Positions 1 to 7,391 of a stretch of DNA of 16,094 bases are shown one piece after another. Source of the stretch: BM520 sp964594665 (GTDB lineage: Bacteria > Bacteroidota > Bacteroidia > Bacteroidales > BM520); contig CAZQNY010000070.1 of assembly GCA_964594665.1 (NCBI GenBank), positions 1 through 16,094 on the forward strand, read 5' to 3'. The position numbers and the translations under genes are program-made. Below the pieces are notes generated by a model. The model did no database searches and was not told where the DNA came from. It saw only the letters and a list, made by a program, of their open reading frames with translations. The number at the start of each line of letters is the position of its first letter. The stretch's first letter is position 1.

Positions 1-64
1 CAATGCCTCCAGTGCCATAACCGGATTTCTTCCCATTATTCATGCAGGTGCTTTGATCATATAA
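1..64. other. Possible gene end at the left edge
   Basis: Frame 2 of the + strand is open from the edge to a TAA at 62-64 and would give a hydrophobic 20-residue tail (ending AGALII), so this may be the 3' end of a gene that starts outside the window. On the other strand an ATG at 43 reads out of the window with a short glycine- and lysine-rich peptide, so a leftward gene start is also possible. Neither can be decided from so few codons. Bases 65-160 show no convincing gene, hairpin or tRNA. Confidence 0.2.
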
Positions 65-162
65 ATAATAAATGGATTAGCTGAATTATGCGCGGGCCTT
101 ATTGTGATAATAAAGTCATATCGCATGGACGAGAACCAGAACGTAGTACTGTTTTCGTATTT

Positions 163-194
163 TTTTAGATAATTGATTATTACCATTATCTTTG
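163..194 (+). promoter_or_regulatory. Putative Bacteroidota promoter for the glycosyltransferase gene
   Basis: TATCTTTG at 187-194 matches the Bacteroidota -7 consensus TAnnTTTG exactly. A T-run at 161-166 lies about 20 bases upstream, where a TTTG -33 element is expected, but it matches only loosely. The box ends 22 bases before the ATG at 217, the same spacing as at the nuclease gene at 14684. Confidence 0.45.
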
Positions 195-216
195 CCATGC
201 AAATCAATACGATACC

Positions 217-1173
217 ATGAAGCTCATTATTCAAATACCCTGCTACAACGAAGAAGAAACCCTGAAGCTGGCTCTCGATGAGTTGCCCAAAAGTGTCAAA
301 GGCTTTGATGAGGTTGAGATTTTGATTATTAATGACGGAAGCACCGATAATACTGTCGCCGTGGCCCGTGAGTGGGGCGTGGATCATGTGGTTTCCTTTA
401 CCAAAAACAAGGGCCTTGCCCGCGGTTATATGGCCGGGCTGGAGGCGTGCCTTAAAGCCGGTGCCGATGTGATCGTTAATACCGACGCCGATAACCAGTA
501 TAATGCCGGTGATATTGAAAAACTCTGCCAGCCTATTCTCGAAGGTAAAGCGGATCTGGTAGTGGGTGAACGCCCCATTAACAATATTGAGCACTTCTCA
601 TTTATAAAAAAGAAGCTCCAAAACCTGGGTTCATGGGTTGTGCGTAAGGTCTCCAGAACCGATATCCCGGACGCCCCGTCAGGCTTTCGTGCCATCTCCA
701 AAGAGGCTGCTTACCACCTCAATGTTTTTAATGATTATACCTATACCCTGGAGACAATCATCCAGGCAGGACGTAAAAATATGGCCATCACCTCTGTCCC
801 TGTTGGTGTAAATGAGGATTTGCGTCCTTCACGGCTGTTTAAAAGTATGCGGGCCTATATCAAGCGTTCCATATCAACGATTTTGCGTATAGGAATAATC
901 TATGAACCCACGCGGTTCTTTTCATGGATAGGTATTATTAGTTTTATCTTCGGTACTGCCCTGGGTCTGCGGTGGATAATACTCTATTTTGTCGATCCCT
1001 CCAGAACGCATGTGCCCAGCCTTATCCTGGCTTCCATTCTTATTATCCTTGGTGTGTTGGTGGTTGTAATGGCTGTCCTCGCCGATCTGATCTCCGTGAA
1101 CAGAAAGATACTGGAAGAAAACCAAAGCAGGCTGCGAAAAATCGAACATGAGATGTTACAGAAAAAGGATTAA
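217..1173 (+). CDS. Family 2 glycosyltransferase, polyprenyl-phosphate sugar synthase type, membrane anchored
   Basis: A 318-residue GT-A glycosyltransferase. It should transfer a sugar from a nucleotide donor to a polyprenyl-phosphate or glycolipid acceptor on the cytoplasmic face of the inner membrane. The N-terminal Rossmann-like strand carries the IPCYNEEE motif (residues 7-14), the INDGSTD donor-site motif sits at 38-44, and NTDADNQ at 88-94 contains the metal-binding DxD. A conserved SGFRAIS segment lies at 155-161. Two hydrophobic helices (about 233-258 and 266-291) anchor the C-terminus, followed by a charged tail rich in Glu, Lys and Arg. This is the layout of DPM1/GtrB-like enzymes with two C-terminal membrane helices. 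It is the first of four same-strand genes and is followed 42 bases later by an UPF0104-type membrane protein, a common partner for such enzymes. The family is clear; the sugar and acceptor cannot be read from the sequence. Confidence 0.92.
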   Translation: MKLIIQIPCYNEEETLKLALDELPKSVKGFDEVEILIINDGSTDNTVAVAREWGVDHVVSFTKNKGLARGYMAGLEACLKAGADVIVNTDADNQYNAGDIEKLCQPILEGKADLVVGERPINNIEHFSFIKKKLQNLGSWVVRKVSRTDIPDAPSGFRAISKEAAYHLNVFNDYTYTLETIIQAGRKNMAITSVPVGVNEDLRPSRLFKSMRAYIKRSISTILRIGIIYEPTRFFSWIGIISFIFGTALGLRWIILYFVDPSRTHVPSLILASILIILGVLVVVMAVLADLISVNRKILEENQSRLRKIEHEMLQKKD

Positions 1174-1215
1174 TTTCGCTGTTTCAATCACTCCGGTATT
1201 TTCCGGTAACAGGCT

Positions 1216-2163
1216 ATGTTTAAAAAGATACCCCGAAAAGTAAAACTGCTGATCTCTGTGCTGCTAAGTGCTGTGATCCTGTTTTTTATATACCGGAATA
1301 TTGATATTCCTGCCATGACAAAGGTCATTGGCAATGCTCAGCGGTCGTGGTTTTTGATTTTCCTCGCCCTGTTTATTCCCCAGCTGCTTACGGCTTCCTT
1401 CCGTTGGAACACGATGACCCTGATGATTGGCAAGGTGAAAATACCCTTCCTTACTTCCTGGCATCATGTGGTGGGCAGTTATAGTGCCAACCTGATTATA
1501 CCCGGGAAAATGGGCGAGGTGGTGCGTATCCCATGGATGCGGAAAAATAACCTTGAATGCCCGATTCTGGTGCTTGTCTTTATGGAGAAAATGCTCGATA
1601 TCTTCTCTATTGTGCTTATAATGATGTCGTCGCTGGTGTTTTTGAGCATCGGCAGCGGGCTGAATGATTCTTCACATCGCGCAGGGGTGATAATAGGTCT
1701 GTCGATTATTGTTGCGTTTGTTTTGGTTTTTGCTTTCCGCAAATCAGCTTTCCGGTTGTTCGAATACCTCTTTCCCGGGTGGGTGAGCAGGCAGAAACCT
1801 GAGAGCATCTATCATCGCACAAAACAATCGCTGGAATATCTGAAAGATAAATTGCCGTTGTTTTTACTGATGTCCATTGCATTATGGCTGATACAGATTT
1901 TTGAGTTTTATGTAATATTCCGGATGTTTGGTGTTGACCCCGGCTTTTTTGAAGTGGGTTTTGGCTGCTCACTGGCTCTGCTGGCAGGCGCAATACCAGT
2001 GTCTATTGCCGGTATAGGCCCGCGTGATGCGGTAATAATAAGCTATTTCAGCAGTTTCGCCACTGTGGAAACGCTTGCTGCCATTGGCATTATCACCATT
2101 CTTCGTATTGTAATACCAGCCCTTACCGGGTTGCCGTCTTTTTTTCTGCAAAGTAAAAAATAA
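1216..2163 (+). CDS. UPF0104 / lysylphosphatidylglycerol synthase TM-region family membrane protein
   Basis: A 315-residue multi-pass inner-membrane protein. Hydrophobic segments lie at about 10-26, 45-60, 116-146, 157-173, 215-235, 248-270 and 286-305. Two conserved family signatures are visible: SANLIIPGKMGEVVR at 90-104 and PVSIAGIGPRDAV at 261-273. These are typical of the family that includes the transmembrane part of MprF, AglD-linked proteins and many glycan-cluster proteins (PF03706-like). There is no cytosolic aminoacyl-transferase domain, so it is not a full MprF. Members are thought to move or modify lipids or lipid-linked sugars, but substrates are mostly unknown. It follows the glycosyltransferase by 42 bases, and its stop is 3 bases before the next ATG, which suggests co-transcription. 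A translocation role for the glycosyltransferase product is inference from context. Confidence 0.88.
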   Translation: MFKKIPRKVKLLISVLLSAVILFFIYRNIDIPAMTKVIGNAQRSWFLIFLALFIPQLLTASFRWNTMTLMIGKVKIPFLTSWHHVVGSYSANLIIPGKMGEVVRIPWMRKNNLECPILVLVFMEKMLDIFSIVLIMMSSLVFLSIGSGLNDSSHRAGVIIGLSIIVAFVLVFAFRKSAFRLFEYLFPGWVSRQKPESIYHRTKQSLEYLKDKLPLFLLMSIALWLIQIFEFYVIFRMFGVDPGFFEVGFGCSLALLAGAIPVSIAGIGPRDAVIISYFSSFATVETLAAIGIITILRIVIPALTGLPSFFLQSKK

Positions 2164-2166
2164 CTT

Positions 2167-3768
2167 ATGGATACGCTTTCATCATCAAAACTATTTAAAA
2201 ACCTGCAGCATTATATTCCCCGCATACTATCGCAGATGGATCGCGATGCCGATTCCCCGACATTCGGGAGTTTTGACCGGAATTTCTGGCATTTCAAGAT
2301 TCGCGATTTTAGCTCCATGATTCTGCAGCAGGGTGTTATGATTCTTCAGGCTTTAAAGAATTACGATAACCCTGAAAATCCATATTTTGAAAATAGCAAT
2401 GTTGAAAAATGGATGGATGGTGCGGTGCAGTTTTGGTGTCAGGAGCAGCTTTCCAATGGCAGTTTCAATGAGTATTATCCTTTTGAATCGGGTTATCCGC
2501 CCACAGCGTTTAGTTTGTATGCCATAACCTATGTTATGCAGGAATACGACCGCGAGCCTTGTGATGCCATAAAGAAGCATATCCGGAAGGCAGTAAAGTG
2601 GCTGTTGATGCATCCTGAAAAGGAGGCGCTGAACCAGGAGGCTGCAGGGCTTGCAGGCCTTGTTATGGCATCGAAAATTCCGGGCGTTAGTGTAAATCCA
2701 AAGATGCTTGAGGAGCGCCTGCAATGGTTTTATGCCCGCCAGACAGATGAAGGATGGTTCCCGGAATATGGCGGCCCGGATATGGGCTATCTCACGGTTA
2801 CCATCGACTGCCTGTGGGATATCTATGAGACCTCAGGCGATAAAAGAGCGCTCGCTGCAATTGATAAGGCAGTGCAGTACCTTGCCGCAATGGTGTCGGT
2901 GTCGGGCGAAACACCGGTGATGATCAATAGCAGAAATACCGATTACCTTGTACCTTATGGTATTACACGCTTTGCAGAACATAATGCCCTGGCGGCAGCA
3001 CTGCTGAATCAGATGCTCGACGGGATGGAGCAACAGGATCATTACCTCCACCGTACCGACGACCGTTATGCCTGTCACTATGTAGGGCAGTCGTTCTTCC
3101 GTACCCTGATGCATCTTGATAAGGTGAAATTTGACGGTGAAAAGCTCCCGGCACAGGAAGGGATGAGCAGGAATTTTGACGAAGCCGGAATCTCGGTTAT
3201 CCATATTCCCGAAAAGCTCTCTTTGTATATCTATTCCCGCAAAGGAGGAATTGTTAATGTATTTGATAAAAACGGCATCGTAGCCACTGATTTTGGCTGG
3301 CGTCAGCCCACAGGAAAAGGGAAATATGCTGTAACGCATTGGCTTGACGATGCATACCAGTTGAAGACAGCAGATGATTCATGGGTTGTGGAAGGTGATA
3401 TGACAGCGCACGGATGGATGAAATCGAGCCCTGTACGACATATGGGACTGCGGGTGCTAAGCCGTATTGCAGGGAATAAGCTGATTCCGTTTTTGAAAAA
3501 GCTTATGATTTTTGGAAATCCCAAAACAGCCATCCATTTCCGTCGGGTCATCCGTTTTGATGGTACGGGTACTCTGTTGATAGAAGACACTTTTTCGGGC
3601 GATGCCATGGATAAAGATCGTCTGACCCCTGCGCCCCATTATAGTTTGCGCCATGTGGCTTCGGCAGGGCTTTTTGTCCCTGAGGAGCGGTTTCCAATAC
3701 CGAAATTTGTACTTAAACCCTGTAAAACCGGTGAAAATCCTACTTTTGTACGAGAAATAAAATGCTGA
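2167..3768 (+). CDS. Uncharacterised two-domain protein: helical toroid-like half plus beta-rich half
   Basis: A 533-residue soluble protein with no signal peptide or membrane segment. I do not recognise a named family. Residues about 1-320 are helical with repeated aromatic-rich helices and Gly-Trp or Gly-Ser turns (QEQLSNGSF 92-100, RQTDEGWF 191-198), as in alpha/alpha-toroid folds. Conserved-looking segments include SFDRNFWHFKIRDF at 35-48 and TDYLVPYG at 258-265. Residues about 335-530 alternate short strands (SVIHIP, LSLYIYSRKGG, GIVNVFDKNG, TLLIEDTF), as in the beta-sandwich of two-domain heparinase- or chondroitinase-like lyases. It lacks the export signal those enzymes carry, and the DxDD motif of terpene cyclases is absent, so neither is asserted. 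It lies 3 bases after the UPF0104 gene and 2 bases before the FrhB-like gene. A role acting on a cytoplasmic glycan or lipid-linked precursor is inference. Confidence 0.85.
   Translation: MDTLSSSKLFKNLQHYIPRILSQMDRDADSPTFGSFDRNFWHFKIRDFSSMILQQGVMILQALKNYDNPENPYFENSNVEKWMDGAVQFWCQEQLSNGSFNEYYPFESGYPPTAFSLYAITYVMQEYDREPCDAIKKHIRKAVKWLLMHPEKEALNQEAAGLAGLVMASKIPGVSVNPKMLEERLQWFYARQTDEGWFPEYGGPDMGYLTVTIDCLWDIYETSGDKRALAAIDKAVQYLAAMVSVSGETPVMINSRNTDYLVPYGITRFAEHNALAAALLNQMLDGMEQQDHYLHRTDDRYACHYVGQSFFRTLMHLDKVKFDGEKLPAQEGMSRNFDEAGISVIHIPEKLSLYIYSRKGGIVNVFDKNGIVATDFGWRQPTGKGKYAVTHWLDDAYQLKTADDSWVVEGDMTAHGWMKSSPVRHMGLRVLSRIAGNKLIPFLKKLMIFGNPKTAIHFRRVIRFDGTGTLLIEDTFSGDAMDKDRLTPAPHYSLRHVASAGLFVPEERFPIPKFVLKPCKTGENPTFVREIKC
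3741..3748 (+). promoter_or_regulatory. Possible internal promoter -7 box before the FrhB-like gene
   Basis: TACTTTTG matches TAnnTTTG exactly and lies inside the 3' end of the preceding gene. It ends 22 bases before the ATG at 3771, the same spacing as two other boxes in this window. No clear TTTG -33 element sits 17-21 bases upstream; a TTTG at 3706-3709 is too far. It may be chance, or a secondary promoter within the four-gene unit. Confidence 0.25.
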
Positions 3769-3770
3769 TT

Positions 3771-5075
3771 ATGTCTCAGGAAAAGCTGCAAAAGGTTATA
3801 GATAAAGGATTGTGCACACGCTGTGGCGCTTGCGTGGGATTGTCGAACGGGAAGATTACTTTTGAGGATAAAACAGGAAAGTATCTTCCTAAAATCCATG
3901 AACCCTTAACAAAAGAAGAGGGCGAGCGCATCTGGAACGCCTGCAGTGGGAAGGATGTCGACTGGCCGGCACTGACAACCATGAGCTTCCCGGAGAATAA
4001 AGAGGTGCATCCTTATCTGGGTGCTTACCGCGAGCTGAACATTGGTTTTGCCACCGACTTTGCCGTGCGCCGCGCCGCAGGCAGCGCCGGAGTGATCACT
4101 ACAACGCTTATCTATCTCCTGGAACATGGCCTTGTGGATGGCGCGGTGGTACTCGGTATGGATGACCGGGAACCCTGGCATAACAAACCGTATATTGCTA
4201 CCACAAAGGAAGAAATCCTGAATGGCGCACAAAGTAAATATACCATCAGCAGTAATAATGAATTGCTGGGCGAAATAGAGGCTTTTGAGGGTAAACTGGC
4301 CTATGTGGGATTGCCGTGTCAGGTGCATAGCATCAGAAAACTGCAGGCCGCCAACGACCCGGCAGTGCGGAATATCGCCTATATTATTGCCCCTTATTGT
4401 GGTCTGAACCTGCATTTTAGCAGTGTAACAAGCTTTTTGCGGGCCCATGGTGCCAAAGATCATACGAAAATCAAGGACCTGCGCTTCAGGGAAGGGGAGT
4501 GGCCCGGGCATATGCGCGTGGAAATGACCGATGGTAAGGTTATGGAACTACGTAAGTTCTTTGCCAATTACCTGATCCCTTTCCATATTATGAAACGATG
4601 CTGGTATTGCATTGACGGCAGCAATGAGTTCGCTGATATCTCGGTGGGTGATGCATGGGCTCCGGTGTATGAGGAAAGAGGAAAAGGATTTTCCATTGTC
4701 GTGAGCCGCTCGGAAAAAGGTACCAATCTGCTGCATCAGATGAAAAATGACGGGGTTATTGATCTTATCCCTCAAACGGAAGAACAGGCCGTGAAAATGC
4801 ATTCCCATATGTTTGATAATAAAAAACGGGGTGCCTTTATACGTATCAGCAGAAAACATTTTAAACCTGATTACCACCTTCCAAAACCGGAAAATATTAC
4901 CTTCGGACGGCGAGCGTTTGAAACAGCATTGCAGATGATTTATGCACTGTTGAGAACACGGTTTATGACCTGGCTCGTGGACATGCTTCCTTCAGAGTGG
5001 GTAGGCAAAAATTTTGACCGCTTTAAAGTATTCTGGAAAAAGAAAACCTATAAAGTAAAGCGCGATAATCTTTAG
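3771..5075 (+). CDS. FrhB-family (coenzyme F420 hydrogenase/dehydrogenase beta subunit-like) oxidoreductase
   Basis: A 434-residue protein of the FrhB family, whose members bind a flavin and iron-sulfur clusters and reduce varied substrates; in bacteria lacking F420 they often sit in surface-polysaccharide clusters. Numbered from the ATG at 3771, CTRCGAC gives Cys15, Cys18 and Cys21, with Cys58 (ACSGKD) as a likely fourth ligand. GLPCQVHSIRKL (Cys183) is the family hallmark. Other conserved features are PYCGLN (Cys210), LRFREGEWPG, and CWYC (Cys277, Cys280) leading into ADISVGDAW. The C-terminus has a mildly hydrophobic helix and a basic tail. An ATG at 3762 is also possible and would overlap the previous gene by 7 bases. 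I chose 3771 because it gives a normal N-terminus and the 22-base spacing from the TAnnTTTG box. The substrate is unknown; reduction or modification of the glycan made by this cluster is inference. Confidence 0.88.
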   Translation: MSQEKLQKVIDKGLCTRCGACVGLSNGKITFEDKTGKYLPKIHEPLTKEEGERIWNACSGKDVDWPALTTMSFPENKEVHPYLGAYRELNIGFATDFAVRRAAGSAGVITTTLIYLLEHGLVDGAVVLGMDDREPWHNKPYIATTKEEILNGAQSKYTISSNNELLGEIEAFEGKLAYVGLPCQVHSIRKLQAANDPAVRNIAYIIAPYCGLNLHFSSVTSFLRAHGAKDHTKIKDLRFREGEWPGHMRVEMTDGKVMELRKFFANYLIPFHIMKRCWYCIDGSNEFADISVGDAWAPVYEERGKGFSIVVSRSEKGTNLLHQMKNDGVIDLIPQTEEQAVKMHSHMFDNKKRGAFIRISRKHFKPDYHLPKPENITFGRRAFETALQMIYALLRTRFMTWLVDMLPSEWVGKNFDRFKVFWKKKTYKVKRDNL

Positions 5076-5080
5076 TTTGT

Positions 5081-5112
5081 TTTGATATTTCATTTTAATT
5101 TATTTAAATTCG
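5081..5112 (+). promoter_or_regulatory. Putative promoter for the PKD-FISUMP lipoprotein gene
   Basis: TTTG at 5081-5084 and TAAATTCG at 5105-5112 are separated by 20 bases, fitting the Bacteroidota TTTG/17-21/TAnnTTTG arrangement with one mismatch in the -7 box. The inferred transcript start near 5119 leaves a leader of about 66 bases before the ATG at 5185. Confidence 0.4.
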
Positions 5113-5184
5113 CAGCTGTGAAACGGGTGTATTATATTGCATTCTGAACACCAAACCAATTTTTGTTATCCAAATATTATTAAA

Positions 5185-6684
5185 ATGAATAAGAGACGTC
5201 TGTTTATTTTATTACCACTGATTATGGTGATATTAATTTCCTGTGATCCAAAGAAAAATGATCCGGTAGTGTCAATTGTATCACCTGTTGCGAATACGGC
5301 ATTTAATGAAGGTGAGATTATTACGGTTAGTGCCGATGCCACTGATAATGATGGCCAGATTGTGGAGGTGCAGTTCTTTATTGATAACCAGGGTTTTGCT
5401 TCTGCGAATACTTTTCCTTACAGCGCTCTTCTTGATTTATACCCCTACACATCCGGATCGCATACCTTAAAGGCAAAGGCACTGGATAATGATGGTAATT
5501 CATCTGAGGCAAGCACCACTTTTAGCATTACGCCCAATACCGGAGGAATTCCTGAAGCAGGATTTAAGGCCAGTACCCGTTATGGAGAACCACCCCTTAC
5601 GGTTACATTTACCGATACCTCCAGGCACAATCCCCGTGAGTGGATTTGGTCGTTCAGCGATGGAACCACAAGCATTTTGCAAAACCCGACCGTTACTTTC
5701 GATGCTGTGGGCGACTATATGGTTAGCCTTACTGTTGTTAACAGCTATGGTACAGATACAAAAACTGAAATGAATTTTATCAAGGTTGTTTCTGATGGTC
5801 AGGCACCGGGAGCACAATTTAGTGCTGATATTACCAAGGGTCCTGCCCCTTTGATAGTAACCTTTACTGATGAATCAGAACCGCCTGCTGATAACTGGCT
5901 GTGGAATTTCTCCGACGGTACAACATCTACCGACCGTAACCCGATGCATACATTTACAACCCCGGGGATATACGACATTACATTGCTGGTGTCCAATGCT
6001 TTTGGAGAGGATACCTATACGCATACACAGTATATCCAGGTTTTAAAAACATGCCCTGAAACCGTAACCGATGTTGACGGAAATACCTATAATGCTGTGT
6101 CGATCGGCGATCAGTGCTGGATGCAACAGGATATGAGAGCCACAACCTATGCCAATGGGACACCATTGAATGTTGTTACTGATGATTTAGCGTGGAAAAT
6201 ACTCCTTTCAGGCGATAAAGCCTGTTGTTTTTATGATAATAACTCCGACAGCGATTACGGTGCCCTTTACACATGGTCGGCAGCGATGAATCATTCCGGT
6301 GTTTATACCAGCCCCGACACTCCGTTGCAGGGTATTTGTCCCGACGGATGGCATATACCCGACAATGGTGACTGGGCGGAGTTGGAAGATTATCTCGGTT
6401 ATTGGGAGGCTGCATATTACCTTAAGGAAAGTGGTACAGCGCATTGGCTTCCGGATAACTATGCCAATAATGAAAGTGGATTTACTGCTTTGCCTGGTGG
6501 TATGCGGGATAAACTGGCTGATTTTGTGTATATGGGAAGCGGAGGATATTGGTGGGCTGGTTATTCCAGTGGTGCAACTTATGCCGATATCTACAGAATG
6601 TATAATGATGATGTTGCGATGTGGTCGGGTACTGAGATGCGCCGTCAGGGGCTGTCAGTGCGGTGCCTGCAGAATGAAGACTAA
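5185..6684 (+). CDS. Surface lipoprotein with Ig-like domain, two PKD domains and a FISUMP domain
   Basis: A 499-residue exported lipoprotein. The start at 5185 places a basic N-terminus and hydrophobic stretch directly before the lipobox LISC, with lipidated Cys20; a TTG 48 bases upstream would spoil this signal peptide. Residues about 27-117 form a bacterial Ig-like domain with the repeated motif DATDNDG / ALDNDGN. PKD domains follow at about 124-203 (WIWSFSDGTTS) and 209-288 (WLWNFSDGTTS), the two being clear repeats of each other. From about 290 to the end is a Fibrobacter succinogenes major paralogous (FISUMP) domain: DVDGNTYNAVSIGDQCWMQQ, then CPDGWHIP, a GG-rich tail and a final SVRCL. 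Such proteins are displayed on the cell surface and are thought to mediate adhesion or carbohydrate contact; the ligand is unknown. It has its own promoter and converges on udk with a 25-base gap and no obvious terminator hairpin. Confidence 0.92.
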   Translation: MNKRRLFILLPLIMVILISCDPKKNDPVVSIVSPVANTAFNEGEIITVSADATDNDGQIVEVQFFIDNQGFASANTFPYSALLDLYPYTSGSHTLKAKALDNDGNSSEASTTFSITPNTGGIPEAGFKASTRYGEPPLTVTFTDTSRHNPREWIWSFSDGTTSILQNPTVTFDAVGDYMVSLTVVNSYGTDTKTEMNFIKVVSDGQAPGAQFSADITKGPAPLIVTFTDESEPPADNWLWNFSDGTTSTDRNPMHTFTTPGIYDITLLVSNAFGEDTYTHTQYIQVLKTCPETVTDVDGNTYNAVSIGDQCWMQQDMRATTYANGTPLNVVTDDLAWKILLSGDKACCFYDNNSDSDYGALYTWSAAMNHSGVYTSPDTPLQGICPDGWHIPDNGDWAELEDYLGYWEAAYYLKESGTAHWLPDNYANNESGFTALPGGMRDKLADFVYMGSGGYWWAGYSSGATYADIYRMYNDDVAMWSGTEMRRQGLSVRCLQNED

Positions 6685-6709
6685 AAATATATGATAATGG
6701 ATAAAATTG

Positions 6710-7321
6710 CTATTCGCTTAATTTCTCCTTGATACGGCTGGAGAGTATGTCAATAGCAATTTTATTTGTTCCCCCCTGTGGTACAATAATGTCAGCGTAT
6801 CGTTTGGTAGGCTCTATGAAGGTCAGGTGCATGGGCTTAACCCACTTTTCATAATGCGTGAGCACGTCGTTGTAGCTTCTTCCCCGCTCACGGATATCAC
6901 GGTATATGATGCGCATAAGCCTGTCGTCGGCATCAGCATCAACAAACACTTTTACATCCAGCCGTTTTCTGAGGCTTGGATTGGTTAGGATAAGGATTCC
7001 CTCAACGATAACTACTTTCTTTGGTGACAAAGGGAGGGTCTCTTTTGCCCTGGCGCAGGTTACATACGAATAGATGGGCCTCTGGATCTCATGTCCGTTG
7101 CATAATTCATCCAGGTGCTCATTAAGAAGCCTGAATTCAATGGATGAAGGATGATCGAAGTTGATATTTTTTTTCTCTTCAGAAGAAAGATGGCCTTTGT
7201 CGCGGTAGTATGAATCCTGCGATATCACTGCCACCGAGTCTTTGGGCAGACGTTTAATAATTTCTTTGACAACAGTGGTTTTTCCACTTCCGGAACCGCC
7301 GGCAATACCAATAATAAGCAT
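6710..7321 (-). CDS. udk: Uridine kinase
   Basis: A 203-residue P-loop kinase that phosphorylates uridine and cytidine with ATP or GTP in the cytoplasmic pyrimidine salvage pathway. The Walker A loop GGSGSGKT is at residues 8-15. The uridine-kinase signature DSYYRD at 36-41, NINFDHP at 52-58 and the strand VEGILIL at 107-113 are all present, as are RDIRERGRS at 141-149 and the late segment FIEPTKRYADIIVPQGG. Length matches the family. It lies at the downstream end of the minus-strand envelope block, 70 bases after the DUF1207-type gene, and has a TAnnTTTG box in that gap, so it can probably be expressed alone. There is no visible functional link with the envelope genes. Confidence 0.96.
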   Translation of the reverse strand: MLIIGIAGGSGSGKTTVVKEIIKRLPKDSVAVISQDSYYRDKGHLSSEEKKNINFDHPSSIEFRLLNEHLDELCNGHEIQRPIYSYVTCARAKETLPLSPKKVVIVEGILILTNPSLRKRLDVKVFVDADADDRLMRIIYRDIRERGRSYNDVLTHYEKWVKPMHLTFIEPTKRYADIIVPQGGTNKIAIDILSSRIKEKLSE

Positions 7322-7344
7322 AGTGTTAGTGTGTTTTCTGGCAC

Positions 7345-7352
7345 CAAAGGTA
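7345..7352 (-). promoter_or_regulatory. Putative -7 promoter box for udk
   Basis: On the minus strand this reads TACCTTTG, an exact TAnnTTTG match, 23 bases before the udk ATG. No good TTTG/TTG -33 element is visible at the expected distance, so this rests on the -7 box and its spacing alone. Confidence 0.35.
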
Positions 7353-7391
7353 AAAAATATACCTGAATTGATTCCGACTCATTTTTTATTC

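Noticed and set aside
40..594. A 184-codon minus-strand open frame across the first promoter and glycosyltransferase gene
   Set aside because: It runs antisense through a clear GT2 coding region and spans the intergenic gap; no protein features are recognisable.
1192..1208. Short direct repeat TCCGGTA...TCCGGTA before the UPF0104 gene
   Set aside because: Seven bases repeated once in a 42-base gap is expected by chance often enough; no operator symmetry or other copy was seen.
2833..3339. A 168-codon minus-strand open frame inside the two-domain protein gene
   Set aside because: It is embedded antisense in a longer gene that fits the operon spacing on both sides; its translation has no domain-like pattern.
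2167..3768. Terpene or squalene cyclase identity for the toroid-like protein
   Set aside because: No DxDD or QW-type repeats are visible, and the beta-rich second half does not fit that family.
5137..5187. TTG start giving 16 extra residues on the lipoprotein
   Set aside because: It would place polar residues in front of a perfect lipoprotein signal peptide that starts at the ATG at 5185.
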